Assembly: GCA_029560455.1 (NCBI GenBank)
Contig: JAKQKW010000113.1
Span: 1 to 24,393 of the forward strand
Direction: 5' to 3'
Source: Candidatus Rifleibacteriota bacterium
Lineage (GTDB): Bacteria; Riflebacteria; Ozemobacteria; Ozemobacterales; Ozemobacteraceae
Length of the DNA stretch: 24,393 nucleotides
Shown: piece by piece, positions 15,470 to 23,743 of the stretch
Numbering within the stretch: the stretch's first letter is position 1
Layout: the number at the start of each line of letters is the position of its first letter
Notes under the pieces: model-generated
The model's database searches: none
What the model saw: the letters and a program-made list of their open reading frames with translations, nothing else
What the model was told of the DNA's origin: nothing
Program-made: the position numbers and the translations under genes

Positions 15470-15961
15470 ATGCTTTTTAGCTTCAGGCCCGCAAATTCAG
15501 GAAACGGCCGGCCATTGTCCGGTGGTTATACCCTGCCTGAACTGCTGATAACCATTCTGCTGCTTTCGATTCTCTTTACGCTCGCAATTATTTTTTCAAG
15601 CAGTCTCAATCAGTCAAAAAAACTGCGTGATTACAGCATTGCCGTGGCCCTTGCCCAGCAGTCCATCGAAATTGCGCGTTCAGCTCCCTTCACTCTTCTC
15701 GACGACGCTGACGCAGGCAATAAAAGTGTTGAGAGTGATTTTAATCTTTCTTCGGGCCCGCACGACCCGATTTCGCCGGAGTTTGAGTCGGGCGGCATCA
15801 AATACCGCCGCGAAGTCGAAATAACCGATGTAATGGCTGCTGAAGACAGCAAAAGACCAGTGGGTCTGAAACTGATAAAAGTGACCGTTAACTGGAAACC
15901 CCTCGACGGCGGTAAACCCGAACCATTCGTAGTTACGTCAACGATTGCGAACATGAATTGA
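15470..15961 (+). CDS. PilV/GspI-like minor prepilin
   Basis: 163 aa. A prepilin signature is present: Gly19 followed by YTLPELLITILLLSIL. Cleavage by prepilin peptidase would leave Tyr as +1 and Glu24 as the conserved Glu+5. The hydrophobic helix is followed by ALAQQSIEIARSAP, typical of PilV/GspI minor pilins, and a small beta-rich C-terminal domain. Such proteins prime pilus or pseudopilus assembly in type IV pilus, type II secretion or competence machines. The start could be a TTG at 15437, but the ATG at 15470 gives a typical leader. It overlaps the next gene by one base (TGATG). It is the first of three coupled pilin-like genes. Confidence 0.85.
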   Translation: MLFSFRPANSGNGRPLSGGYTLPELLITILLLSILFTLAIIFSSSLNQSKKLRDYSIAVALAQQSIEIARSAPFTLLDDADAGNKSVESDFNLSSGPHDPISPEFESGGIKYRREVEITDVMAAEDSKRPVGLKLIKVTVNWKPLDGGKPEPFVVTSTIANMN

Positions 15962-16710
15962 TGATGAATATGCTGCATCAGATCAGAAATACGAGAACCA
16001 CCGGTGGCTTCACTTTCGTTGAAGCCCTGATTGCCGTTGCCGTTTCTTCACTGATTCTACTGTTCGCTTATCGTATATTCTTCTCACAGACTGAAGTGGT
16101 TACTAAGTCGCTTGAATTTATTCACGTCAACGAGGGATTCCGCAAGGTTGTCACCTTTATGGGCGACGATATCCGTGAGGCAACCACTATTCTCAAACCG
16201 GTACCGATTTTTTCAAGTAATATCGCTTCATTGACGACCAGACCAGGTGTTATTCTGCAGGTTCAGAGCTCGGCTCTCGATCCGCAGATTCCTTTTAACA
16301 GCCCGCTTGGCGGACAGATTTCCGCTAAGCGCCAGATTGTCTATGAGCTTGAAAAAATCGAAGGCCCTGAATCGCAGACGATCCCGAGATATCGGCTGAT
16401 CAGAACTGTCAGTATCGAAGAAAAACCAGGTCAGAAGAATACTCAACGCCAGGTGCTTGTCGACAACGTCAGAGAAATGGTCGTCTTCAGAACCGCCAGA
16501 AAACCTTTCAAACCTTCTAATATCGGCGCGGCGAAAGACCGCCTGCTGCTGCCGGTTGCGTTGAGTGAGTCAGGCACCGGCAACAGTCTGGTTCATGTTA
16601 AAATGGTTCTGGAGCGCACCCGCAAAGAAACTGAGACCGGGCAGGTTTACAACGTATCGATGAACACAAGCTTTTACAAACGCGGAAAAGAGATTTTCAC
16701 CAACCCATGA
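15961..16710 (+). CDS. PilW/GspJ-like minor prepilin
   Basis: 249 aa. The prepilin cleavage motif is Gly16 followed by FTFVEALIAVAVSSLILLFA, with Glu at +5. The leader is 16 residues with basic charge, and the mature protein is about 233 residues. The lead FMGDDIREATTIL segment after the helix is typical of PilW/GspJ (..L..DIR.A). The rest is beta-rich (IVYELEK..., YRLIRTVSIEE). It should sit in the tip complex with the neighbouring PilV- and PilX-like proteins. Several start codons cluster (TTG 15958, ATG 15961, 15964, 15970); I use the ATG that overlaps the preceding TGA. It overlaps the next gene by 4 nt (ATGA). Confidence 0.83.
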   Translation: MMNMLHQIRNTRTTGGFTFVEALIAVAVSSLILLFAYRIFFSQTEVVTKSLEFIHVNEGFRKVVTFMGDDIREATTILKPVPIFSSNIASLTTRPGVILQVQSSALDPQIPFNSPLGGQISAKRQIVYELEKIEGPESQTIPRYRLIRTVSIEEKPGQKNTQRQVLVDNVREMVVFRTARKPFKPSNIGAAKDRLLLPVALSESGTGNSLVHVKMVLERTRKETETGQVYNVSMNTSFYKRGKEIFTNP

Positions 16711-19025
16711 TCAGATATGCAAACAGGCGGAAAGGCTCGGGCTACCTTATTGTTATAGGGTTTGCCGCTCTGCTGCTGATCTTTTTCAGTATTTTCGCCA
16801 GGGTAAAATCAGGGCATCATCAGCTGCAGTCAAAAGATGTCAGACGTTTCGTGGCTTCGAATCTTGGCGAGGCCGCTTTGAACTGCATAATAGCCGAACT
16901 GAATGCCAACCGGGCTTATAACACCCACAGATACTTTCGTGACAAAGAGGGAGCCTACTGGGTCAGCCCGGTCAAGAGCCGCGAAACTCTGATCGGTAAA
17001 ATGGATAAAATCTATCTCGACGGCGTTAAAAATGGCATTTATTCCGGCGGCTCAGATGCCGGTGAATTCAAGGCCCGCTTTGCCCTGGTTTACGGGGCGC
17101 GCGAAAACTCCAAAACCAAAACCCTCAAAGAGGGCGAAATGTATGCCCGTGCTGAAGTGGTTGTTAAAGTCGGCGCCGGCTGGGGCATCAACGAGACAAC
17201 CTGCCGTAAAATAACCGCTCTGATAGAGCGACGCTACCCGGCAACTGAAAACCTTCTTTATGACGGTGAAATGCTTGATCTGGGAGCTCTCGGGCCATAT
17301 CTTGACCGCGAAAACCATCTCAGAACCGGGCGACTTTATGGTCATCACTGGATAACTTTCAATACCGCCGGCGGTGGCTGCCGTGGTAATGAGCTGTTCG
17401 AAATGGAAAAAATCGAAACCCCCGGCATGATAAGGGCACTGAAAGATACCCGCATTGGTTTCGCCAATAATACCAGCATGACCCTTTCCCCTGCCAATGA
17501 TTCAGTTCAGATCAGCAAGTTCGAGACCCATGACGGCTACCTGCTCGATGGCGCCCATGGGGCCCACCCGATCAAATTTGCCCGGCTGCCGCGCGAAAGA
17601 ATCAAGGCGACTGCCGAGCGTTACCGCAAATCTTACGGTCTGACAATCGACGAAAAGGTTATGCCGGCCGGTAAATATAAAAATCCTTATGATACGCGCA
17701 GCCGCTATGTCGATATCGACTTTGGTGATTTTAAGGGTGCCAAACCCGAAAATGCCTCCGGGAGCAGTGAAACCGATGCCGACCCACCTGAAACCGATGG
17801 TGAAGAAGCTGGCGCAGAAACTGATTACAGTCTCAGCTCAGACGAACCCGAAGTCATCCGCAAGCTTAAGGGCGACAAGATTCTGATTTACGCCGATGTG
17901 CCGCTGCGTATCTGGGGTTGCCCAGACCGCACCGTGACGATCTACAGCACAAAAGATATTGTCATTGGCGGAGATTTTAACCAGAACCCAAGAACCGTGC
18001 AGATTTATGAAGATAACAGCTATATGCGTTACAAATACCCGATCGAAAACGGCAAAGACCGTAACAAGGTCGGTGCCCTGATCATGTCAGAAGGGCGTGT
18101 CCTCATAGATGTTTCGCGCCCGACTCTGTTTGCTCTGAACGAGATAAAGCCGTATTTTCTTTTCTGCCTGGCGCAGGCTCTGCATCCTTCAACTCCCGAG
18201 ATCGAAGCCGAAATCAAGACACTCCTCTGCCCGCTTAACCCCGATAACCGCAAATCCCTGATTGGCCTCGGTGAACTCGGTGTCGACGGCAACTTTGAGG
18301 CCCGATACGGCACCATGGCCTTTCTTTACAATAATAAAGAACTGAATGGCGGCGGTTTATACCAGTCGAAAATGGAAGATGTCATCAATTTCTTTACGCC
18401 GGGTTCGGCTGACCGACCCAGGTTTGGTATTCGCGACGAAAAAGTTCGAAACGACATTATTGAAGCCCTGAAAACTTCTATCAGAAGTGCCGGTGACCTG
18501 ACTATGACCGAACAGGATCAGGTTTTCGCCATGGCCTGGAAACAGGCGATGCTTGAAGAAGAGAACGGCCCGATGCCGAATTGCGGCGCCATGGGCATTA
18601 TGCGCCACCTGTTCGAAGAGGCGAAAAAAGACCCCAACGACGCTATCTATATGCCGGAAATAACTGTAAACGCATCTCTGGTAAGCTCGGCCTGGCGGTC
18701 ATCGCGCTGGCAGATCGGCAATTCTGCCGACAAAGTAGATGACGAGATCGGTAATGCCGGCGGGCTCGAATATATGCGCCAGCCGGGTTTCATCATTCAA
18801 CGTGTCTATGGCGGCGTCATCAGACTGGCAGCAAAAGAACCTGAATATTTTATTTCTGGTGCCCATACCGGCAAGAATACATTGCGCCGCCGCCTCTGGG
18901 ACCCAACCAACCTGAGAAGTGCCAGTTTCAAACCACTAGAAGCGCCGGCAGTGCACAATCTGCTGACCTTCAGCGAAGAATCGATCAGCGTCAAAGAATA
19001 CGACAACTTCACCGGCAAAAAGTGA
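16707..19025 (+). CDS. Very large PilX/GspK-like pilus-associated protein
   Basis: 772 aa. The N-terminus RRKGSGYLIVIGFAALLLIF (7-26), then ASNLGEAALNCIIAEL (50-65), resembles PilX/GspK minor pilins, which carry a Gly-led hydrophobic helix and lack Glu+5. Ordinary members have about 150-330 residues, so about 450 extra residues are present. An acidic, Ser/Glu/Asp-rich linker lies at 345-381. After it, KILIYADVPLRIWG, TVTIYSTKDIVIGGDF and KVGALIMSEGRVLIDV resemble rungs of the beta-helix region found in some large PilX-like surface proteins. No catalytic motif or C-terminal anchor is visible. By position (4-nt overlap with the PilW-like gene) it is part of the same tip or assembly complex. It may be an adhesin-like cap, which I infer rather than see. 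Confidence 0.7.
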   Translation: MIRYANRRKGSGYLIVIGFAALLLIFFSIFARVKSGHHQLQSKDVRRFVASNLGEAALNCIIAELNANRAYNTHRYFRDKEGAYWVSPVKSRETLIGKMDKIYLDGVKNGIYSGGSDAGEFKARFALVYGARENSKTKTLKEGEMYARAEVVVKVGAGWGINETTCRKITALIERRYPATENLLYDGEMLDLGALGPYLDRENHLRTGRLYGHHWITFNTAGGGCRGNELFEMEKIETPGMIRALKDTRIGFANNTSMTLSPANDSVQISKFETHDGYLLDGAHGAHPIKFARLPRERIKATAERYRKSYGLTIDEKVMPAGKYKNPYDTRSRYVDIDFGDFKGAKPENASGSSETDADPPETDGEEAGAETDYSLSSDEPEVIRKLKGDKILIYADVPLRIWGCPDRTVTIYSTKDIVIGGDFNQNPRTVQIYEDNSYMRYKYPIENGKDRNKVGALIMSEGRVLIDVSRPTLFALNEIKPYFLFCLAQALHPSTPEIEAEIKTLLCPLNPDNRKSLIGLGELGVDGNFEARYGTMAFLYNNKELNGGGLYQSKMEDVINFFTPGSADRPRFGIRDEKVRNDIIEALKTSIRSAGDLTMTEQDQVFAMAWKQAMLEEENGPMPNCGAMGIMRHLFEEAKKDPNDAIYMPEITVNASLVSSAWRSSRWQIGNSADKVDDEIGNAGGLEYMRQPGFIIQRVYGGVIRLAAKEPEYFISGAHTGKNTLRRRLWDPTNLRSASFKPLEAPAVHNLLTFSEESISVKEYDNFTGKK

Positions 19026-19041
19026 ACTTCAGGCAGCGAAT

Positions 19042-20091
19042 CTAATAGCTGGTTCGGCTGCCGGCGCCGGCGATGCTGAAAAGCCAGCCGTGCTGCGCGG
19101 TAACACCGGTTTTTTTATCGCGCAGGTAAATATCGATAAAGTAGTTGCCTGAGGCGAACGGGCTGTTGACGGTCGCGGTCAATGTTCTGGTCTGGTTGTC
19201 GAAGTTGAAGGTGATCTTTTTCCCGGTAGCTTTGGCGTTCAGCACGTATTTTTCAGGTGAATAATCAGACAGATTGTCGATGCGGCAGCTGAAGGTCGCA
19301 AGCTGTTCGACCACCTGGCCGGGTGCGGGGTAGTGTTCTGTGACTGGTAGAGCCGCCATGCCAAAGCGGATCAGAAATTTTTCCATGTCGTCGGTCGAAT
19401 AAATGACCTGTCTTTTGATCTGCCAGGGTGACATGCCTTTATAATTGGCGCCGCCATCGACGGTCATGGCGCCGGAAAAGCCTGCATCCATGGCTGTTTT
19501 CAAGCTGCGGTCACTGTAAACGCCATAGGGCCAGACCATGAATCTTACCTTGTTGCCGAGCTGGTTTTCGATCAGGCGGCGCGAAGCCACGATCTCGTGT
19601 TCGAGAAAGGCTTTTTCGACTTCCGGAGTGTGGTATTTAGAAGCCAGATTACTGTGGCTCATTGAATGACACTCTACGCTCCAGCCAGCTTTGATGAGTT
19701 CTGCCAGCTGTGCCCAGCTCATGGCCAGAGACGAACCGATAAACGAAGGGTAAATGCAGACGATGCCCTTGAAGCCGAATTCCTGCATGGCGGGGAAGGC
19801 ATAGTCATATACAGTTTTGTAGCCATCGTCAAAGGTGAATACGACTTTGCGGCTGACATCGGGAGTTTCTGATGCTATTGCCTTGAGCAGCTCTTCTGAA
19901 TTCAGACTTTCAAAATTGCGGTCTTTCAGATATTTAAGCTGGCTTCTGAAGCGGTCCAGCGAAAGTGAAAACTTGTTTTTTGCGGTCGGCTCGACCTGGT
20001 GGTAGCAGAAGGCGGCTATGTCGCTGCGGGCCATTGTCTGAGTGTCGAGAGCAAAAATAAAGAGTGCAAGAATGATAAAAAGCTTTTTCAT
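19042..20091 (-). CDS. Secreted NodB-type polysaccharide deacetylase
   Basis: 349 aa with a signal peptide (MKKLFIILALFIF...MA, about 1-21). The NodB domain (about 24-220) has AFCYHQV, the TFDDG metal motif (D88, D89), the HSMSH motif (H142, H146) and the WPYG motif (P188-G190), so the metal site is intact. Such enzymes remove acetyl groups from GlcNAc polymers, as in exopolysaccharide (PgaB/IcaB), chitin or peptidoglycan, outside the cytoplasm. A beta-rich C-terminal domain (about 265-345) with NYFIDIYLRDKKTG looks Ig-like. An upstream in-frame ATG at 20163 would give a 24-residue extension; the 20091 ATG starts a clean signal peptide and has GGGA nearby. A consensus sigma-54 promoter lies 148 bases upstream. 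The gene converges with the pilin-like genes, 16 bases apart. Confidence 0.87.
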   Translation of the reverse strand: MKKLFIILALFIFALDTQTMARSDIAAFCYHQVEPTAKNKFSLSLDRFRSQLKYLKDRNFESLNSEELLKAIASETPDVSRKVVFTFDDGYKTVYDYAFPAMQEFGFKGIVCIYPSFIGSSLAMSWAQLAELIKAGWSVECHSMSHSNLASKYHTPEVEKAFLEHEIVASRRLIENQLGNKVRFMVWPYGVYSDRSLKTAMDAGFSGAMTVDGGANYKGMSPWQIKRQVIYSTDDMEKFLIRFGMAALPVTEHYPAPGQVVEQLATFSCRIDNLSDYSPEKYVLNAKATGKKITFNFDNQTRTLTATVNSPFASGNYFIDIYLRDKKTGVTAQHGWLFSIAGAGSRTSY

Positions 20092-20172
20092 CTGGATTCC
20101 CGAAGAGGTGGATTTTTTATTCTGCGTTAATATACCCCTTTTCCGGGCAAAAAAAAAGGCCACTCTAGGCAG

Positions 20173-20184
20173 CCTTGATCAAGG
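20173..20184. repeat. Perfect 12-bp palindrome in the deacetylase leader
   Basis: CCTTGATCAAGG is its own reverse complement. It lies downstream of the expected sigma-54 start site and 82 bases before the deacetylase ATG, so it might be a repressor site or a leader hairpin; nothing in the sequence decides this. Confidence 0.3.
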
Positions 20185-20238
20185 AAAGGAATGATTGAAG
20201 ACAACTGACGAATAGTCGTGCAGTGTTGTTTATATATA

Positions 20239-20255
20239 TGCAAGACTCGTGCCAA
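20239..20255 (-). promoter_or_regulatory. Consensus sigma-54 (RpoN) promoter
   Basis: The minus strand reads TTGGCACG-AGTC-TTGCA (20255-20239). This matches the -24/-12 consensus TGGCACG-N4-TTGCA with the correct 12-bp step between the GG and GC elements. Transcription would start about 12 bases further on, near 20228, and read into the polysaccharide deacetylase, leaving a leader of about 135 bases. Sigma-54 promoters need an ATP-driven enhancer-binding protein bound upstream. Confidence 0.75.
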
Positions 20256-20327
20256 CTTTTTCGGGCCTCTGATGGTGCGATTTTAAACAGATTTTGTGGC
20301 GCAAAGCCTTTAATGATAAATATTTAT

Positions 20328-20389
20328 ACAGACGGTCGGTCTTGTCTGTGCAAAAAATAAACAAATCGTCTGTTGAAACATTAGACAGA
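20328..20389. promoter_or_regulatory. Two inverted repeats, candidate enhancer-binding sites for the sigma-54 promoter
   Basis: ACAGAC (20328-20333) and GTCTGT (20344-20349) form one inverted repeat with a 10-bp spacer. TCTGT (20369-20373) and ACAGA (20385-20389) form a second with an 11-bp spacer and the half-sites in the opposite arrangement. Both lie about 100-160 bases upstream of the expected sigma-54 start, the usual place for enhancer-binding protein sites. Confidence 0.35.
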
Positions 20390-20416
20390 ACTCTCTGCAA
20401 CGAAATTCCGGAAAAG

Positions 20417-20447
20417 AAAAAAAGGCTGCCCAGACGGGCAGCCTTTT
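20417..20447 (-). terminator. Rho-independent terminator of hfq
   Basis: A perfect 12-bp stem (20447-20436 with 20431-20420, core GGCTGCCC/GGGCAGCC, 4-base loop) is followed on the minus strand by a run of seven T's. It begins 17 bases after the hfq stop. It would also insulate hfq from the sigma-54 unit downstream. Confidence 0.85.
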
Positions 20448-20464
20448 CACTTAAGACTTATTCT

Positions 20465-20683
20465 TCAGCCGGGAAGATTGAAATTGTCGGGCAACTGAAC
20501 AGTAGAAATAGCATGCTTGTAAATCAACTGTTTTTTGCCTTCTGACTCAAGAAGAATCACAAAAGTGTCAAAGTCAAGGATTGTACCCTGAATCTGAAAA
20601 CCTTTCATCAGAAAGATCTTAACAGCTTCCTTTTCGTCTTTCAGGTACTGAAGGATATTGTCTTGAATATTTACAGCAGGCAT
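20465..20683 (-). CDS. hfq: RNA chaperone Hfq
   Basis: 72 aa, short-tailed Hfq. The Sm1 part is NILQYLKDEKEAVKIFLMKG followed by FQIQG and FDTFVILLES. The Sm2 signature YKHAIST is present, with Y55, K56 and H57 at the same numbers as in E. coli Hfq. Q7 and the QxxG positions of the RNA-binding rim are kept. The hexamer binds A-rich and U-rich RNA and helps small RNAs pair with mRNAs. The C-terminal tail is only about 9 residues, unlike the long tail of enterobacteria. I start at the ATG at 20683, 7 nt after a GGAGGT; an upstream in-frame TTG at 20698 overlaps that ribosome site and is unlikely. It lies 58 bases after the TPR gene and has its own terminator. Confidence 0.95.
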   Translation of the reverse strand: MPAVNIQDNILQYLKDEKEAVKIFLMKGFQIQGTILDFDTFVILLESEGKKQLIYKHAISTVQLPDNFNLPG

Positions 20684-20690
20684 CTTTCTT

Positions 20691-20696
20691 ACCTCC
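20691..20696 (-). promoter_or_regulatory. Shine-Dalgarno GGAGGT that fixes the hfq start
   Basis: The minus-strand GGAGGT is 7 nt before the ATG at 20683 and overlaps the alternative TTG at 20698, so it supports the 72-aa Hfq. Confidence 0.65.
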
Positions 20697-20741
20697 AATT
20701 AGTGTCTTACTTAAATAGACTATTTTGAGAAAAAAAGCAAA

Positions 20742-23714
20742 TCAATTTTCATGTTCACTGCATTTGATACCTTTTTCATCGAGGGTCCAGGTGCCTGAGG
20801 TCGGGCAGAGGGGCACGCCGAGTTTTTTCGCCAGTTCTTCGACTGAACTGGTCTCAAGAGTGCCACTGGCATTGATGGCTCTGGTATTCTGCAGATATCG
20901 GAAAAGCCGATTGCGGTTGTAACTGCAGCAGGCATGTTCATCGAGAATCATCGGAATTGCAGGCAAATCGCTATGCTGACTGCAATAGATCAGACCGCTG
21001 CCTGCATCGGTTCTGATAGAGCCGCCAGTCGGGCAGCTTTTTTCAAGTTCCGGGGAATAGAGCATGCGGTTCAGAATGCAGATTGTTCGTGATGTGTATA
21101 ATTCTAGAAGTTTGCTGACCAGGCCATACCAGCGGTTAAGGCGTTTTGCCAGCCAGCCAGCAAGGTTTTCGAAATCGGTCGAGACGTATATAACGTCTTC
21201 GTCGCCACGTACTTTTATTACAGTTTCGAGACCCATCTGCTGTGTCTGAACCTTGAAAGCGAAAAGGCTGCGGGCGAATCTTTTCATGAATTCGTCATTT
21301 TCGGCTTTGCCGGTGGTGGCTGCCGAGAATTCGTTCAGGTTGCCGTCTTTATAGCTGTATCTGGTATGAATTCTTATGAATGGCGCGAACGGGTTCTTTA
21401 CAAAGGGTTGCAGCATTTGCGGTATGAAAGTTTCGAAATTTTTCCAGTTATAGATAAGCTCAATAAAGCTTTCTGGATTGAATGGGCAAAGCTGGTTGAG
21501 GAGTTCAATACGTTCAGTTTCAGAGATTGGCCGGCCGCTGAGATAGACAGAGTTTCGGTCGGCAATGGCGTAGATACGGCTTTTCCCAAGACCGAATTCA
21601 CAGCGGTCTGGCTTCTCGTCGTTTTTGCGCACAATGTTGAGTTGAGAAAAGTAATTCGACAACAGTCCGAGCATTGCAGTGCCGGTGATTGATTCGGTTT
21701 CGATTCTGATTACGGCATTTTTTCTGGGTCTGAATGGCTTGTTGACGAAAATGGTGATCGATTTGTCGGCAAAATTGGCCATGCCGGCAATCGAAGTGCT
21801 GAGCCATCTGAAAAACTGCGGACCGAATGTAATTACCAGTGTGTGTGAACTTACCGGAGGCAGGCCGTTGAAAAGCTTGTCAGCCGACTTTTCGGTCTCG
21901 TTGTTTTCTCCTGTTGCCTGCGTCTCAGAAGTGCCGGTCTGGAGGGGTTCAGGCGCAGTTTCTGATTCTGGATTCACATCAATAGCCGGAGATACCTTAC
22001 TGCTATTGGCAGAAAGGCTGTAGCTGTTGAAAAGGGGCTCACTTAAAGGTCTGATGCCGGATTTTACATCTGAGCACAGCTTGGTGACGTCGATTGCCTT
22101 GTCATAGAGTTTTTCTTCCTGATACAGCCGGGCAATGCTCATCAGGATGTTGTTGATTCTTTCTTTGTCCGCTCTTTCGCCCATAAGAGTGTGGTAGTCG
22201 GCGAGTGCTGAGTGATAAGACTTTAATCTCACGGCCAGATATAGGGAATTATCAGGGTCTTTAAGTTTCGGGTCGGCTTTAAAAGCTTCTTTTAGATAGG
22301 TGATTGCAGAATCGAAATCGTTCTTGTCGAGGTAAACCCGACCGATATGCAGCAACACTTCACCCTGCCCGGAAACAATCTGGTTGGCTTTCAAAAGGTA
22401 GCCAAGCGCTTTGTCGAGGTCACCGTCGCGATAATGCGCCCACCCGAGGGTGTCGATATACGAAGCATTGTTTTTTTCGAGCTGAACCGCTGTTTCGGCC
22501 ATCTCGATCGCCTGTTTTATATTGGTGTTCTGCTCTGTATACAGATAAGCAAGGTTATTGAGCGCTTCTGCCGAGTCGGGTCTGATTTTAATGGCTTCCT
22601 GATAATGTTCGGCAGCCTTATCGAGTTCGCCGGTCGCGTAATAAAGGGTCGCCAGATGATAATGTGTGTCATAGACATTCATTTTCATCGACAGAGACTT
22701 TTTGAGCTCTTCTTCTGCTTTCTTAAAATCACGGTTTTTGAAGGCGGCCCAGCCAAGGCTGTCTCTGAAGCCAGGGTTTGCCGGATCCATATCGACGGCG
22801 CGCTGGCAGAGTTCCTGGGCCATCTGGGTGTTTACGCCGTATTCGGCGTAGAGGTAGCCGAGATTGTTGAGAGCGTGCGGATTGTTGGGTGAAAGTTCGA
22901 GAATTTTCTTGTAAACCGCCTCTTCAAGCCAGAATGGTTCTGGTTTGTTGCGGCTCTGATAGTCTTCATGCAGGCCCATGTAGATGCCAAGAAGTGAATT
23001 CTGAAGCTTGGCATTGCGTGGTTCTAGTGATGAGGCCTTTTCGTAGGAAGCTATCGACAGAAACAATGAAGTGTCCATAGAGCCGAGAAATCTGAAAGCC
23101 TGGCCCATGACATAATAGTAATGTGCTGTACGGGGAATGAGAGTCAGAGCGCGTTTGAGATCTTCTTCCGGTTTCATTGGCTCAAAGTAGCCATTTGGCC
23201 GGTGACGCAGAGCCTGAAAAATTATGGCCTTAATCAGCCAGTAATCTCCATTTTTGCTCAGACGTTCCTCTGAATCTAGCAGGAGCTCTTCAAGGGCGTG
23301 GTCTTTCTCGTTTTTAGGGTCATTTGTCTTATCGATGCTCAGCAGCAGACCGTTAAAAAAGATGTCGCGCAGACGCTCTTCAGGAATAAAGTCTTTTTTG
23401 CCGGTGCTCTTGAAAAGGCTTGTGCTCATTTTGATCAGTTCGTCGCGGCGTGGCGTGTCAGAAAGCTTGATCAGGCTGAACCAGCGGGAAATGGCGTGCA
23501 GTTGCGCCAGCATGTTCCCGGGTTGCTCTGAGATGTACTTTTTCAGCAGCGTCAGGTTGAAGTCACTGGGCTTGGTTTTTTCAAATCTTATTTCTTCGAT
23601 GCCAAACAGGGGCAGACCGAAATCGAAGTTAACTTCGGCTCGCAGTGTCGTTGTGATGCTCAATATTGCGATAAGGGTCAGAAGAATTGCTTTGAACGAA
23701 GATTTGCTCTGCAT
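20742..23714 (-). CDS. Secreted 990-aa TPR protein with two pilin-like Cys modules at the C-terminus
   Basis: A signal peptide (about 1-26, ending TLRA) directs it to the periplasm or surface. TPR units run from about 195 to 485, for example ALNNLGYLYAEYG, THYHLATLYYATGELDKAAE, ALNNLAYLYTEQ and LLHIGRVYLDKNDFDSAITY. An acidic, Ser/Glu/Thr-rich linker lies near 575-625. A beta-rich region follows (about 630-870, HTLVITFGPQFFRWL...). The end carries two related modules: CILNR (879) with CPTGG (894) and CSQH (911), and CSYNR (930) with CPTSG (970) and CSEH (985). This CxxNR/CPxxG/CSxH order is the C-terminal pattern of some pilin-like proteins, but here there is no pilin helix. GGAGG is 5 nt before the ATG. 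The VWA gene ends 29 bases upstream, so both are probably co-transcribed. Function unknown. Confidence 0.75.
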   Translation of the reverse strand: MQSKSSFKAILLTLIAILSITTTLRAEVNFDFGLPLFGIEEIRFEKTKPSDFNLTLLKKYISEQPGNMLAQLHAISRWFSLIKLSDTPRRDELIKMSTSLFKSTGKKDFIPEERLRDIFFNGLLLSIDKTNDPKNEKDHALEELLLDSEERLSKNGDYWLIKAIIFQALRHRPNGYFEPMKPEEDLKRALTLIPRTAHYYYVMGQAFRFLGSMDTSLFLSIASYEKASSLEPRNAKLQNSLLGIYMGLHEDYQSRNKPEPFWLEEAVYKKILELSPNNPHALNNLGYLYAEYGVNTQMAQELCQRAVDMDPANPGFRDSLGWAAFKNRDFKKAEEELKKSLSMKMNVYDTHYHLATLYYATGELDKAAEHYQEAIKIRPDSAEALNNLAYLYTEQNTNIKQAIEMAETAVQLEKNNASYIDTLGWAHYRDGDLDKALGYLLKANQIVSGQGEVLLHIGRVYLDKNDFDSAITYLKEAFKADPKLKDPDNSLYLAVRLKSYHSALADYHTLMGERADKERINNILMSIARLYQEEKLYDKAIDVTKLCSDVKSGIRPLSEPLFNSYSLSANSSKVSPAIDVNPESETAPEPLQTGTSETQATGENNETEKSADKLFNGLPPVSSHTLVITFGPQFFRWLSTSIAGMANFADKSITIFVNKPFRPRKNAVIRIETESITGTAMLGLLSNYFSQLNIVRKNDEKPDRCEFGLGKSRIYAIADRNSVYLSGRPISETERIELLNQLCPFNPESFIELIYNWKNFETFIPQMLQPFVKNPFAPFIRIHTRYSYKDGNLNEFSAATTGKAENDEFMKRFARSLFAFKVQTQQMGLETVIKVRGDEDVIYVSTDFENLAGWLAKRLNRWYGLVSKLLELYTSRTICILNRMLYSPELEKSCPTGGSIRTDAGSGLIYCSQHSDLPAIPMILDEHACCSYNRNRLFRYLQNTRAINASGTLETSSVEELAKKLGVPLCPTSGTWTLDEKGIKCSEHEN

Positions 23715-23743
23715 TGTTGCCTCCGTGGTTGCCCGTCTGACTT

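Larger units (their letters stand above)
20092..20464. other. 373-base intergenic region between the deacetylase and hfq
   Basis: No protein-coding gene is convincing here. It holds, in minus-strand order from hfq: the hfq terminator, two inverted repeats built on a GTCTGT half-site, an AT-rich palindrome (ATAAATATTTAT, near 20316-20327), a consensus sigma-54 promoter, a 12-bp palindrome CCTTGATCAAGG, an A-run and the start of the deacetylase gene. It therefore looks like a regulatory region. Confidence 0.6.

Noticed and set aside
19026..19061. Hairpin between the convergent pilX-like and deacetylase genes (GGCAGC...GGCTGCC)
   Set aside because: The stem is imperfect, lies partly in the deacetylase coding end and has no T-run on either strand, so I do not call it a terminator.
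20294..20545. Plus-strand open frame of 83 codons over the hfq terminator
   Set aside because: It reads through the terminator hairpin and antisense to hfq, with a basic, motif-free product.
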